DNA from: Alphaproteobacteria bacterium
GTDB lineage: Bacteria; Pseudomonadota; Alphaproteobacteria; Rhizobiales; Xanthobacteraceae
Length of the DNA: 64,000 nucleotides
NCBI GenBank assembly: GCA_037200445.1
Contig: JBBCGH010000001.1
Location: 2,604,001-2,668,000, forward strand
Direction: 5' to 3'
The notes beneath the pieces were generated by a model. That model saw only the letters and a program-made list of their open reading frames with translations, did no database searches and was not told the origin of the DNA. The translations under genes were made by a program, and so were the position numbers. Within the stretch, counting starts at the first letter, position 1. Each line of letters begins with the position of its first letter. Shown piece by piece: positions 35,449 through 43,981 of this stretch.

Positions 35449-36843
35449 ATGATTCATCGCCTGATCGCAACCGCTGTCCTTGCGGGTGTGGCCTTTCAGC
35501 CGGCGGTGGCGCAGGACCGCCGGGTCCCTGCGTCAACCACCGAGCTGCGGCTCTCCTATGCGCCGGTGGTGCACAAGGTGACCCCGTCGGTCGTCAACGT
35601 TTACGCCGCGCGGGTGGTCGAGAATCGCAATCCGTTCATGGAGGATCCGTTCTTCCGCCGCTTCTTCGGGGGAGGCGGTGGGACCATGCCGCAGCAGGTG
35701 CAGCGCTCGCTCGGCTCCGGCGTCATCGTCGACGCGAGCGGCCTCGTGATGACCAACAACCACGTCATCGAGGGCGCGACCGAGGTGAAGATCGCGCTCG
35801 CCGACAAGCGCGAGTTCGAGGCCGAGATCGTGCTGAAGGATTCGCGCACCGATCTCGCGGTCCTGCGTGTAAAGGACGGACGCGAAAGCTTTCCCGCGAT
35901 CGATATCGGCAATTCCGATGAATTGCAGGTGGGCGACGTCGTGCTCGCGATCGGCAATCCGTTCGGCGTGGGGCAGACGGTGACCCACGGCATCGTGTCG
36001 GCGCTCGCGCGCACGCAGGTCGGCATCACCGACTATCAGTTCTTCATCCAGACCGACGCGGCGATCAATCCCGGCAACTCGGGCGGCGCGCTGGTCGATC
36101 TCTCCGGCCGGCTGGTCGGGCTCAACACCGCGATTTTCTCGCGCTCGGGCGGCTCGCAGGGGATCGGCTTCGCGATCCCCGTCAACATGGTGAAGGTGGT
36201 GGTCGCCTCCGCGAAAGGCGGCGGCACGACCGTGAAACGGCCGTGGCTCGGCGCCAAGCTGCAGAACGTCACGCCCGATATCGCGGAGGGTCTGGGGTTG
36301 AAGCGTCCCGCCGGCGCGCTCGTTGCGACCGTCAGCGAAAAGAGCCCCGCCGCGCGCGCGGGCTTTAAGACCGGCGATCTCATCGTGGCGATCGACGGGC
36401 AGACGGTCGAGGACCAGAACGCGTTCGACTATCGTTTCGCGACGAAACCCATCGGGGGCAGCGCGCAGATCGGCATTGTCCGTGTCGGCAAGGAGATGAC
36501 GCTCAAGATCGCGCTCGAGACCGCGCCGGAGACGCCGCGCGACGAGATCGTGATCCGTTCGCGCTCGCCGTTCATGGGCATGAAGGTTGCCAACATTTCC
36601 CCGGCGCTTGCCGACGAGTTGCGCATCAGCGAGTCGCTCGAAGGGGTCGCGGTGATCGACATCGAGGGCGGCTCGCTTGCGCAAAATCTCGGCTTCCAGA
36701 AAGGCGACGTGATCGCCGCGGTCAACAACGAGAAGATCGGCCGCACCCGCGATCTCGACCGCATCGCGAAAGACTCCAATCGCCGCTGGTCGATTACGCT
36801 CATCCGCGGCGGACAAACCGTGACAGTGCAGCTCGGAGGATGA
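35449..36843 (+). CDS. degP: Periplasmic serine protease Do/DegP-like
   Basis: HtrA-family protease/chaperone of the envelope, 464 residues. ATG 35449 gives a clean signal peptide (IATAVLAGVAFQPAVAQ, cleavage near 21-22). Trypsin-like triad: His105 (TNNHVIEG), Asp135 (SRTDLAVL) and Ser211 (GNSGG). Two PDZ domains follow, roughly 260-350 and 375-460, ending in VTVQLGG. It lacks the Q-linker length of E. coli DegP, so DegQ/DegS-like assignment is also possible. Its stop overlaps the rarA start (ATGA). Confidence 0.93.
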   Translation: MIHRLIATAVLAGVAFQPAVAQDRRVPASTTELRLSYAPVVHKVTPSVVNVYAARVVENRNPFMEDPFFRRFFGGGGGTMPQQVQRSLGSGVIVDASGLVMTNNHVIEGATEVKIALADKREFEAEIVLKDSRTDLAVLRVKDGRESFPAIDIGNSDELQVGDVVLAIGNPFGVGQTVTHGIVSALARTQVGITDYQFFIQTDAAINPGNSGGALVDLSGRLVGLNTAIFSRSGGSQGIGFAIPVNMVKVVVASAKGGGTTVKRPWLGAKLQNVTPDIAEGLGLKRPAGALVATVSEKSPAARAGFKTGDLIVAIDGQTVEDQNAFDYRFATKPIGGSAQIGIVRVGKEMTLKIALETAPETPRDEIVIRSRSPFMGMKVANISPALADELRISESLEGVAVIDIEGGSLAQNLGFQKGDVIAAVNNEKIGRTRDLDRIAKDSNRRWSITLIRGGQTVTVQLGG

Positions 36844-38168
36844 GCACGGGGCGCAAGCGCAGCGCCACCCTGTTCGAGGCCGCAGGCCTCGATCACGACG
36901 CACCGCGTCCGCTCGCCGACAAGCTGCGGCCGACCAAGCTCTCCGAGGTGGTTGGGCAGGATCACCTGCTCGGACCCGATGGCGCGCTCACCCGCATGCT
37001 GGGAACGCGCTCGCTCGGCTCGCTGGTCTTCTGGGGGCCGCCCGGAACCGGCAAGACGACGGTCGCGCGGCTGCTGGCCGACGCGACCGCGCTACATTTC
37101 GAACAACTCTCCGCGGTGTTTTCCGGCGTCGCCGATCTGAAGAAAGCCTTCGAAGCGGCGCGCGCACGGCGGGAGACGGGGCAGGGCACGCTCCTGTTTG
37201 TCGACGAGGTTCACCGTTTCAACCGCGCGCAGCAGGACAGCTTCCTCCCCGTGATGGAGGACGGCACCGTGGTGCTGGTCGGCGCCACCACCGAGAACCC
37301 CTCGTTCGAGCTCAACGCCGCGCTGCTGTCGCGCGCGCGCGTCCTCGTGTTCAAATCGCTCGATGCCGCCGCGATCGGGCAGCTGCTCGCGCGCGCCGAG
37401 GAGATCGAGAACCGCAAGCTGCCGCTCGACGATGAGGCGCGCGCTTCGCTGATCCGGATGGCGGATGGCGACGGGCGCGCCTCGCTGACGCTTGCCGAAG
37501 AAGTCTGGCGCGCGGCGCGCAAGGGCGAGGCCTTCGGCGCTGCGCAGTTGCAGGAGATCGTGCAGCGGCGCGCGCCGATCTACGACAAGTCGCAGGACGG
37601 CCACTACAATCTGATCTCCGCGTTGCACAAATCGGTGCGCGGCTCCGATCCGGATGCGGCGCTCTATTATCTCTGCCGCATGCTCGATGCCGGCGAGGAC
37701 CCGCTCTACATCGCGCGGCGCGTGGTGCGCATGGCGGTGGAGGACATCGGGCTTGCCGACCCGCAGGCGCTTGCGATCTGCAATGCCGCGAAGGACGCGT
37801 ATGATTTTCTCGGCAGTCCCGAGGGCGAGCTCGCGATCGCGCAGGCCGTGATCTATGTGGCGACCGCGCCGAAATCGAACGCCGCCTACATGGCGTATGG
37901 CAACGCGATGCGGGTCGCCAAGGAGGGCGGCTCGCTGCTTCCGCCCAAGCACATCCTCAATGCGCCCACAAAATTGATGAAGGACGAAAGCTACGGCGCG
38001 GGCTACGACTACGATCACGACGCGCCGGAGGCGTTTTCGGGGCAGGACTACTTCCCGGAAGCCCTCGGCCGCCAGAAATTCTACGACCCACCAGAGCGCG
38101 GCTTCGAGCGCGAGATCAGGAAGCGGCTGGAGTACTGGGAGAAGTTACGGAAGGAGCGCGGTTCGTGA
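36840..38168 (+). CDS. rarA: Replication-associated recombination protein A
   Basis: AAA+ ATPase (RarA/MgsA, WRNIP1 family) acting at stalled replication forks. 442 residues with Walker A GPPGTGKT (66-73), Walker B LLFVDEVH with Asp122-Glu123, sensor 1 ATTENPSFE, arginine finger region LLSRARV and the C-terminal tetramerisation region MAYGNAMRVAKEGGS. Length is standard. ATGA overlap with degP upstream and GTGA overlap with the next gene indicate a coupled operon. Confidence 0.95.
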   Translation: MSTGRKRSATLFEAAGLDHDAPRPLADKLRPTKLSEVVGQDHLLGPDGALTRMLGTRSLGSLVFWGPPGTGKTTVARLLADATALHFEQLSAVFSGVADLKKAFEAARARRETGQGTLLFVDEVHRFNRAQQDSFLPVMEDGTVVLVGATTENPSFELNAALLSRARVLVFKSLDAAAIGQLLARAEEIENRKLPLDDEARASLIRMADGDGRASLTLAEEVWRAARKGEAFGAAQLQEIVQRRAPIYDKSQDGHYNLISALHKSVRGSDPDAALYYLCRMLDAGEDPLYIARRVVRMAVEDIGLADPQALAICNAAKDAYDFLGSPEGELAIAQAVIYVATAPKSNAAYMAYGNAMRVAKEGGSLLPPKHILNAPTKLMKDESYGAGYDYDHDAPEAFSGQDYFPEALGRQKFYDPPERGFEREIRKRLEYWEKLRKERGS

Positions 38169-38488
38169 AGTGGATTGTTGTGTTGGTTGCGCTCGCATGT
38201 GCGACGCCGGCCTTTGCCTCCGAACCGCAGTTCGGCCGCTGGGCAGTCGACCCGCAGCATTGCGCTGGCGACGCCAAGGCCGGCCCGCTCGTCGTGACCG
38301 CGAGTTCGGTCAGCCTCGCCGCCGAGACCTGCACGTTTGGCAAGATGTACAAGGCGGACCGCGGGCTCTACATCGAGGGCCGTTGCTCGACGGGCGCGAG
38401 GCATCCGATCTCGCTGGTCATGAAGGGCGCGCGCCTCGTCGTGACATGGAGCGGCGACGGGCCGCAGGAAATGCAGCGGTGCCCATGA
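38165..38488 (+). CDS. Small secreted cysteine-containing protein of unknown function
   Basis: 107 residues starting at GTG 38165, which overlaps the rarA stop by 4 nt. A signal peptide (MKWIVVLVALACATPAFA) is followed by a ~89-residue mature part with four Cys (in PQHCAG, AETCTF, EGRCST and MQRCP), enough for two disulfides. I do not recognise a family with certainty. Its own stop overlaps the following pseudouridine-synthase start by 4 nt, so it is firmly part of this chain. Confidence 0.75.
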   Translation: MKWIVVLVALACATPAFASEPQFGRWAVDPQHCAGDAKAGPLVVTASSVSLAAETCTFGKMYKADRGLYIEGRCSTGARHPISLVMKGARLVVTWSGDGPQEMQRCP

Positions 38489-39663
38489 GGCGCAACCGGA
38501 GCGGATCGCAGAAGCGGCGGGAGCGCAGCCGTTCCGAGGCGCGCCCGAAGCATGCAGGCCGCGGCGAGCGGCCGGCGTCCGAGAATCGCAAGCGGCCTGT
38601 GAGAAATGATGCCCCGCGGCCGCCGCGCGAAGCGCCGACGCCGGTCACGCCGCCCGCCCCGATTTCCACCCGCGTCCAGACCATCACCGCTTCGGCCGAT
38701 GAATCCGGCATGCGGCTCGATCGTTTCTTTGAGGCGCGCTTTCCGGGACTCTCGTTCAGCCACATCCAGCGCATCATTCGCAAAGGCGAGGTGCGGGTGA
38801 ATGGCAAGCGCGCCGACCCGAAGGATCGCCTCGAAACCGGCCAGCAGGTCCGCATTCCGCCGCTGAAGCTCAATCAGCCGAAACCGGCCTCGCGCCTCTC
38901 GGCCGAGGACGAAAAGACACGCGACTTCCTCAAGTCGATCACGCTGCACGAGGACGACGACGTGATGGTACTGAACAAGCCGATGGGGCTCGCGGTGCAG
39001 GGCGGCTCCGGGACCACGCGCCACCTCGACGGCATGCTGGAGGTGTTGCGTCAGCCGGGTGTTGACGGGCAGCGCCCGCGGCTGGTCCATCGGCTCGACA
39101 AGGACACGGCCGGCTGCCTGCTCGTCGCCAAGACGCGTTTTGCGGCTGCGGCGCTCGCCAAGACGTTCCGCTCGCGCTCGGCACGCAAGATCTACTGGGC
39201 GCTCACCGCGGGCGTGCCGAAGCCGCGCCAGGGCCGCATCTCGACGTTCCTCGCCAAGGAGGAACGCGAGGAGGACTCATTCATGCGTATCGCGCAGCAT
39301 GGCGAGGAGGGCGCAAGCCATGCGATCACCTACTACGCGGTGGTCGAGACATCGGCGAGCACGCTCGCCTGGGTCTCGCTCAAACCGGTGACCGGCCGCA
39401 CGCACCAGCTGCGCGCCCACATGGCACACATCGATCACCCGATCGTCGGCGACCCGAAATATTTCCGCATCGAGAACTGGCAGCTGCCCGGCGGCCTGCA
39501 AAGCCGGCTGCACCTTTTGGCGCGTCGCATCGTGATACCGCACCCGCGCGGCGGGACCGTCGACGTGACCGCGCCACTGCCGCCTCATATGCAGCAATCC
39601 TGGAATCTGCTCGGGCTCGATGCCACGCGCTACGATCCAATCGTCGACGCGCCGGAGGAGTGA
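38485..39663 (+). CDS. RluC/RluD-family 23S rRNA pseudouridine synthase
   Basis: Isomerises specific uridines in 23S rRNA. 392 residues: an Arg/Pro-rich N-terminal extension (about 1-66), an S4 RNA-binding domain (MRLDRFFEARFPGLSFSHIQ, ~75-135) and the catalytic RluA-type domain with RLVHRLDKDTAG, in which Asp205 is the nucleophile, plus GRTHQLRAHMAHIDHPIVGD. The basic extension is longer than in E. coli RluC. ATG 38485 overlaps the preceding stop (ATGA). RluC versus RluD specificity cannot be decided from motifs alone. Confidence 0.92.
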   Translation: MRRNRSGSQKRRERSRSEARPKHAGRGERPASENRKRPVRNDAPRPPREAPTPVTPPAPISTRVQTITASADESGMRLDRFFEARFPGLSFSHIQRIIRKGEVRVNGKRADPKDRLETGQQVRIPPLKLNQPKPASRLSAEDEKTRDFLKSITLHEDDDVMVLNKPMGLAVQGGSGTTRHLDGMLEVLRQPGVDGQRPRLVHRLDKDTAGCLLVAKTRFAAAALAKTFRSRSARKIYWALTAGVPKPRQGRISTFLAKEEREEDSFMRIAQHGEEGASHAITYYAVVETSASTLAWVSLKPVTGRTHQLRAHMAHIDHPIVGDPKYFRIENWQLPGGLQSRLHLLARRIVIPHPRGGTVDVTAPLPPHMQQSWNLLGLDATRYDPIVDAPEE

Positions 39664-39750
39664 CCTCCGTAAAAAGTGATAGGCTGCGCCTGTCCGCCTC
39701 GGCGCATCCGGCATAGATAGGGGTCGGGTGGGACAAGAGGAGCGAACGTC

Positions 39751-40059
39751 ATGCGTCCCTTGTTCGTGGTTTTTATCGCGGCTCTTGCCAGCCTCGGCGC
39801 CGCGCACGCACAGAATCCGCCGCTGCTCATCCCCGCGCCGCCTCCGCCCACGCCGCCGCCGCTGTTCGTGCCGCCGGCGGTGCCGTCGGCGGTGACGCCG
39901 GTGCGAACGCCGAGCTACGGCGTGCCCTCCAACATCAACACGTCGACGCCGCTGTCCTCGTCAGGGCGCGTGATTTACCGGCAGCCGTCCGGCGCCAGTC
40001 CGCGCGACCGCGTGGCAAAGCGCAAGTATTACAAGAAGTCCCGCCGCAGCGCGAACTGA
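39751..40059 (+). CDS. Small proline-rich exported protein
   Basis: 102 residues: a signal peptide (MRPLFVVFIAALASLGAAHA), a proline-rich stretch (PPLLIPAPPPPTPPPLFVPP) and a basic, Arg/Lys/Tyr-rich C-terminus (RVAKRKYYKKSRRSAN). Composition suggests an extended periplasmic or envelope-associated peptide. No family recognised; the gene is supported by signal peptide, codon use and position after rluC. Confidence 0.65.
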   Translation: MRPLFVVFIAALASLGAAHAQNPPLLIPAPPPPTPPPLFVPPAVPSAVTPVRTPSYGVPSNINTSTPLSSSGRVIYRQPSGASPRDRVAKRKYYKKSRRSAN

Positions 40060-40077
40060 CTTCGCATCGCTGCGCGA

Positions 40078-40662
40078 ATGGTCGACGCCAGCAAGTTCAA
40101 GCCGAAGACGGTCTACGTCAGCTACATCGCGGCGCCGCCGGAGAAGGTGTGGCAGGCGCTGACCAGCGCGGATTTCACCAGGTACTATTTCTTCGGCTTC
40201 GCGGTCGAGATCGAGCCGCGCACCGGCGGCCGCTTCCGCATGCTGTGGCCGGACGGGCGCATCCATATCACCGGAGAGGTTGTCGAGTGTTCGCCGCCGC
40301 GCCGGCTCTCCGTCACCTGGCTGGTCGAGGGCATGGGGGATTTCGGCGAATTGCCGGAATGCCTCGTGACCTACGACATCGCGCCGTCGGGCGACGCGGT
40401 GAAGCTTACGATGTCGGAGCAGCACTCATGGGATGTGCCGCGCGATGTGCTCAAAGGCGGCGAGATGGGCTGGCCGAAAATCCTCTCGAGCCTCAAGAGC
40501 CTTTTGGAGACCGGCAAGCCCCTTGCGGCGGCGAACGAGCCGCCGCCGCCGGAATTCATCGAGGCGGTGAAGAACGCGGCGGCGGAGAAGCCGTGGCTGA
40601 AGAGTGACCTTGTAGAGTGGGCAAAGGCGCCTCTTCGCGCCGTACCCACGTTTCACCTCTGA
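40078..40662 (+). CDS. SRPBCC (AHSA1-like) domain protein
   Basis: 194 residues with the START-like ligand-binding fold: YVSYIAAPPEKVWQALTSAD at the beginning, GGRFRMLWPDGRIHITGEVV and CSPPRRLSVTWLVEGMG, and the C-terminal helix region GGEMGWPKILSSLKSLLETG typical of AHSA1/CalC types. Ligand unknown. The last ~15 codons (VEWAKAPLRAVPTF...) lie inside a dispersed inverted repeat beginning at 40609, so the original C-terminus has probably been replaced. Confidence 0.83.
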   Translation: MVDASKFKPKTVYVSYIAAPPEKVWQALTSADFTRYYFFGFAVEIEPRTGGRFRMLWPDGRIHITGEVVECSPPRRLSVTWLVEGMGDFGELPECLVTYDIAPSGDAVKLTMSEQHSWDVPRDVLKGGEMGWPKILSSLKSLLETGKPLAAANEPPPPEFIEAVKNAAAEKPWLKSDLVEWAKAPLRAVPTFHL

Positions 40663-40706
40663 GATCGCGAGTTGGTGGGCACGCTTCGTTTTGCCCACCC
40701 TACAAG
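40609..40706. repeat. Dispersed inverted repeat (GTAGGGTGGGC family), copy 1
   Basis: CTTGTAGAGTGGGCAAA (40609-40625) pairs with TTTGCCCACCCTACAAG (40690-40706) with one mismatch. The same terminal motif bounds 58271-58393. The interior (GGCGCCTCTTCGCGCC, GTGGGCACGC) forms further short stems. It overlaps the 3' end of the SRPBCC gene and ends 6 bp before the korB stop. Confidence 0.78.
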
Positions 40707-40711
40707 ATGGA

Positions 40712-41767
40712 TCAGCGTAGACTCGCGTTGAAGCGCTCCAGCACCGCCGAGCCGGGGCACAGCTCCTTGTCGCCGAGCGAATTGAGCGGCGCCGCGACCG
40801 TCGCGAGGTGTGAGTGCAGGTCGTCGGGATCGTTGTCGACGTAGAGGAGCCCGGTGACGATCTGGCCCTCGGCCGCGTGATGCAGGAGGAAGCTCATCGC
40901 GGCGAGCTTGTCGTGGATGTTGTACTCGGCATTGAGCTTGCGCAGCGCGATGCGCGAGCCGTCGTGCTGTTCGACGATCTCCACCGTGCCGGGCTCGTAC
41001 TCGACCTTGATCGGCTCGCGGCCGGTGATGAAATCGAGCCGGTTCACCGCCTCGTTGTGCATGCGCACGAAATCGAAGCTCTTGGTCGAGCCGAGATGAT
41101 TGTTGAACGCGACGCACGGTGAGAGCACGTCGATGAACGCCGCCCCCTGGTGCTCGATCGCCGCCTTGATGATCGGCACCAGCTGCGCCTTGTCGCCCGA
41201 GAACGAGCGCGCCACGAAGGTCGCGCCGAGTTGCATCGCCATTGCGACGAGGTCGATCGAGGAATCGTTGTTCACCGCGCCGCGCTTTGCCTTCGAGCCG
41301 CGGTCGGCGGTCGCCGAGAACTGGCCCTTGGTCAGGCCGTACACGCCGTTGTTCTCTACGATATAGACCATGTTGACGCCGCGCCGGATCGCGTGGGCAA
41401 ACTGCCCAAGCCCGATCGAGGCACTGTCGCCGTCGCCGGAGACGCCGAGATAGATGAGGTCGCGATTGGCGAGGTTCGCGCCGGTGAGCACCGAGGGCAT
41501 GCGCCCGTGCACCGAGTTGAAGCCGTGCGACTGGCCGAGGAAGTAGGTCGGCGTCTTCGACGAGCAGCCGATGCCCGAGAGCTTCGCGACGCGATGCGGC
41601 GGAAGCGCCAGCTCGAAGCAGGCCTCGATGATGGCGGCCGAGATGGAATCGTGGCCGCAGCCCGCGCACAGCGTCGAAACCGACCCCTCGTAGTCGCGGT
41701 GGGTGTAGCCGAGCGCGTTCTTCGGGAGCGAGGGATGATGGAATTTCGGTTTGACGATGTAGGTCAT
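40712..41767 (-). CDS. korB: 2-oxoacid:ferredoxin oxidoreductase, beta subunit
   Basis: TPP-binding subunit of a 2-oxoglutarate/2-oxoacid:ferredoxin oxidoreductase, which reversibly oxidatively decarboxylates a 2-oxoacid to acyl-CoA. 351 residues from ATG 41767. Cluster ligands Cys34 and Cys37 (LCAGCGH), Cys68 (GIGCSSK) and SPCVAFNNH; TPP motif GVSGDGDSASIGLGQF ... VENNGVYGLT. Partner of the gamma-alpha subunit at 44936-46774, but separated from it by three unrelated genes. TTG 41785 is a weaker alternative start. Substrate 2-oxoglutarate is likely but not proven. Confidence 0.88.
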   Translation of the reverse strand: MTYIVKPKFHHPSLPKNALGYTHRDYEGSVSTLCAGCGHDSISAAIIEACFELALPPHRVAKLSGIGCSSKTPTYFLGQSHGFNSVHGRMPSVLTGANLANRDLIYLGVSGDGDSASIGLGQFAHAIRRGVNMVYIVENNGVYGLTKGQFSATADRGSKAKRGAVNNDSSIDLVAMAMQLGATFVARSFSGDKAQLVPIIKAAIEHQGAAFIDVLSPCVAFNNHLGSTKSFDFVRMHNEAVNRLDFITGREPIKVEYEPGTVEIVEQHDGSRIALRKLNAEYNIHDKLAAMSFLLHHAAEGQIVTGLLYVDNDPDDLHSHLATVAAPLNSLGDKELCPGSAVLERFNASLR

Positions 41768-41997
41768 GGATGCGAGCCTAGCCAAATTCCGGTACGGTTT
41801 CCAGTACTTGCGCGCAATGGAACAGGCGGTCGCCGCAGGGCGCCGTGGACAACCTGTGGTCCGCCCGTATACGATTCGGCCCGTTCCAGCCGGTCATCCA
41901 TCCGGGGCGGACGATCCCGGAGCGGCGGCTGAGATGAACAGGGGCGGGCAAGCCCCGCGACCGTTTTTAGGAAGCGTTCACAAGAGGAGGCGGCACA

Positions 41998-43275
41998 ATG
42001 ACGTGGCTATCCGCGGCAACGGCCAGACTGACTCTGGCGACCGGGACCCTGCTCGCGCTGGGTCTGTCTGCTTGCATTTTCGCGAACACGCCTGCGCAGG
42101 CGCAGGGACTGAAGTCGTACGATTCGAACAAGAAAGACTTCTGGACCAAGCCGCCGGACGACTGGTTCCTCGGCGACGAAACCGAGCAGCAGAAGGGGCA
42201 GGCGCCAAATCCCGGTCAGCCCCTGCCGACGCCGCGCGCGGAGCTCGAGAAGATCCTCACGACGATCAAGCTGCCGCAAGGCTTCAAGATCAGTATCTGG
42301 GCGGACGACATCGCGCAGGCGCGCCAGATGGCCTGGGGCGACAAGGGTACGCTGTTCGTCGGCACCTTCGACAAGGGCATCGTCTATGCGGTGACCGAGC
42401 AGGGCGGCAAGCGCGTGGTGAAGCCGTTCATCAAGGGCCTGCGCATGCCGACCGGGGTCGCCTTCCAGAACGGCAACCTCTACGTCATCGACATCGACAA
42501 GCTCTACGAATATCCGAACGCGGAGGCGAACCTCGATGCCGCGCCGCAGCCGAAGGTCGTCTACGACGACATGCCGCCCTACATCCCGCATGGCTGGAAG
42601 TATCTGATCAAGGATGCGGAAGGTTGGTTCTACATTCCGTTCGGGCCGCCGTGTAACGTTTGCTACGCGCCGACCTCGGTCAATCAGTATCGCCGCGTCA
42701 ATCCGAAGACCGGCATGGCCGAGCTTGTCGCGGTCGGCATCCGCAACAGCGTCGGCGGCGACATCGACCCGCGCACCGGGCATCTGTGGTTCACCGAGAA
42801 CGCGCGCGACTGGATCAGCGACGACCTGCCGAGCGACAAGCTCAACCACGTGCACAAGCTCGGCCTGCACTTCGGCTATCCGTACTGCCACCAAGGCGAT
42901 CTGCTCGACCCGGTGTTCGGAAAGGGCAAATCCTGCAAGGACTTCGAGCCGCCGGCGCTCAATCTCGGGCCGCATGTCGCGCCGCTGGGCATGAAGTTCT
43001 ATACCGGCAACCAGTTCCCGGCCGAGTACAAGAACAACATCTTCATCGCCCAGCACGGCTCCTGGAACCGCAAGGACAAGAACGGCTACCGGATCATGCG
43101 CGTGACGGTCGATCCGGACGGCAAGAACGCGAAGCAGGAAGTCTTCGCCGGCGTCTGGCTCGACGGGCAGAAGATCACCGGCCGACCCGCCGACATCGTC
43201 TTGGCGCCAGACGGCTCGCTGCTCGTCGCCGACGATCAGGCGGGAGCGATCTACCAGATCAGCTACGGCAAGTAA
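41998..43275 (+). CDS. PQQ-type sorbosone/glucose dehydrogenase-like beta-propeller protein
   Basis: 425-residue exported protein with GAGGAGG 6 nt before ATG. The N-terminus has both a lipobox-like LSAC (Cys26) and a possible signal-peptidase I site after PAQAQ. The body is a six-bladed propeller of the soluble glucose/sorbosone dehydrogenase group: LPQGFKISIWADDIAQARQM, IRNSVGGDIDPRTGHLWFTE, HQGDLLDPVFGKGKSC, IAQHGSWNRKDKNGYR and RPADIVLAPDGSLLVADDQA. The adjacent cytochrome c4-like gene suggests it passes electrons to that carrier. Sugar substrate unknown. Confidence 0.85.
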   Translation: MTWLSAATARLTLATGTLLALGLSACIFANTPAQAQGLKSYDSNKKDFWTKPPDDWFLGDETEQQKGQAPNPGQPLPTPRAELEKILTTIKLPQGFKISIWADDIAQARQMAWGDKGTLFVGTFDKGIVYAVTEQGGKRVVKPFIKGLRMPTGVAFQNGNLYVIDIDKLYEYPNAEANLDAAPQPKVVYDDMPPYIPHGWKYLIKDAEGWFYIPFGPPCNVCYAPTSVNQYRRVNPKTGMAELVAVGIRNSVGGDIDPRTGHLWFTENARDWISDDLPSDKLNHVHKLGLHFGYPYCHQGDLLDPVFGKGKSCKDFEPPALNLGPHVAPLGMKFYTGNQFPAEYKNNIFIAQHGSWNRKDKNGYRIMRVTVDPDGKNAKQEVFAGVWLDGQKITGRPADIVLAPDGSLLVADDQAGAIYQISYGK

Positions 43276-43290
43276 GAAACACGGGAGTAA

Positions 43291-43321
43291 ATACCCGCCC
43301 GGGAAACGCCTGGGCGGGTAT
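43291..43321 (+). repeat. 10-bp hairpin between dehydrogenase and cytochrome genes
   Basis: ATACCCGCCC (43291-43300) and GGGCGGGTAT (43312-43321) form a perfect stem with an 11-nt loop. Only TTTCT follows, 4 nt later, so termination would be partial. It could tune expression of the cytochrome relative to the dehydrogenase. Confidence 0.6.
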
Positions 43322-43354
43322 GCCGTTTCTATGCTCACGGGAGCCGAACTCGTC

Positions 43355-43951
43355 ATGCGGGGTCTGCGCACCGTTTCTCTTGCCGCTGCGGTCGTCTGGC
43401 TCGCGCCGAGCATCGCTCTGGCGGCCGAAACTGTTCCGCCGGAGATGCGCGAGAAGCTCGGTACCTGCGCCGCATGCCATGGAGAACATGGCGTCTCGCC
43501 GAACCAGGAGGTGCCATCGCTCGCCGCGCAGCCCGACATCTTCACCCAGTGGCAACTCGTCTACATGCGCGACGGGACGCGCAAGGTCGAAGCCATGGAG
43601 GAGGTCGTCAAGGGGATGACGGACAGCGACATCCGCTTCTATGGGTCGTACTTCGCGGCGCTGCCGCCAGCCGCTCCGGAGCATGCAAAGCCGAGCGAGG
43701 CCGAGAGCGCGGAGGTGCTCAACCTCATGAAGCCACGGCGCTGCGCGAACTGCCACGACGACTCGATGACCGGGAAGGGCGAGATTCCGCGCCTTGCGGG
43801 CCAGCGTGCGGACTATCTCGTCAAGGCGTTGGGCGACTACCGCTCGAATGCGCGCCGGGGCCGCGGTCAGGCCGTCATGGTCGAGATGGTGTCGACGCTG
43901 ACCGACAACGACATCAGGCTGCTGGCGCAGTATCTGTCGCGGCTGCCCTGA
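43355..43951 (+). CDS. Cytochrome c4-like diheme periplasmic protein
   Basis: 198 residues from ATG 43355 (GGGAG upstream; ATG 43331 in frame is an alternative). Signal peptide MRGLRTVSLAAAVVWLAPSI ending ALAA; two heme sites, CAACH with GEHGVS and CANCH, with PSLAAQ and PRLAGQ providing the axial-ligand contexts. Two class I domains as in cytochrome c4 or the c-subunits of PQQ dehydrogenases. Co-oriented with the propeller dehydrogenase 80 bp upstream, the probable electron donor. Confidence 0.87.
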   Translation: MRGLRTVSLAAAVVWLAPSIALAAETVPPEMREKLGTCAACHGEHGVSPNQEVPSLAAQPDIFTQWQLVYMRDGTRKVEAMEEVVKGMTDSDIRFYGSYFAALPPAAPEHAKPSEAESAEVLNLMKPRRCANCHDDSMTGKGEIPRLAGQRADYLVKALGDYRSNARRGRGQAVMVEMVSTLTDNDIRLLAQYLSRLP

Positions 43952-43981
43952 TCGTCAGGCGTCGGCCCCAGGCAGGCGCGA

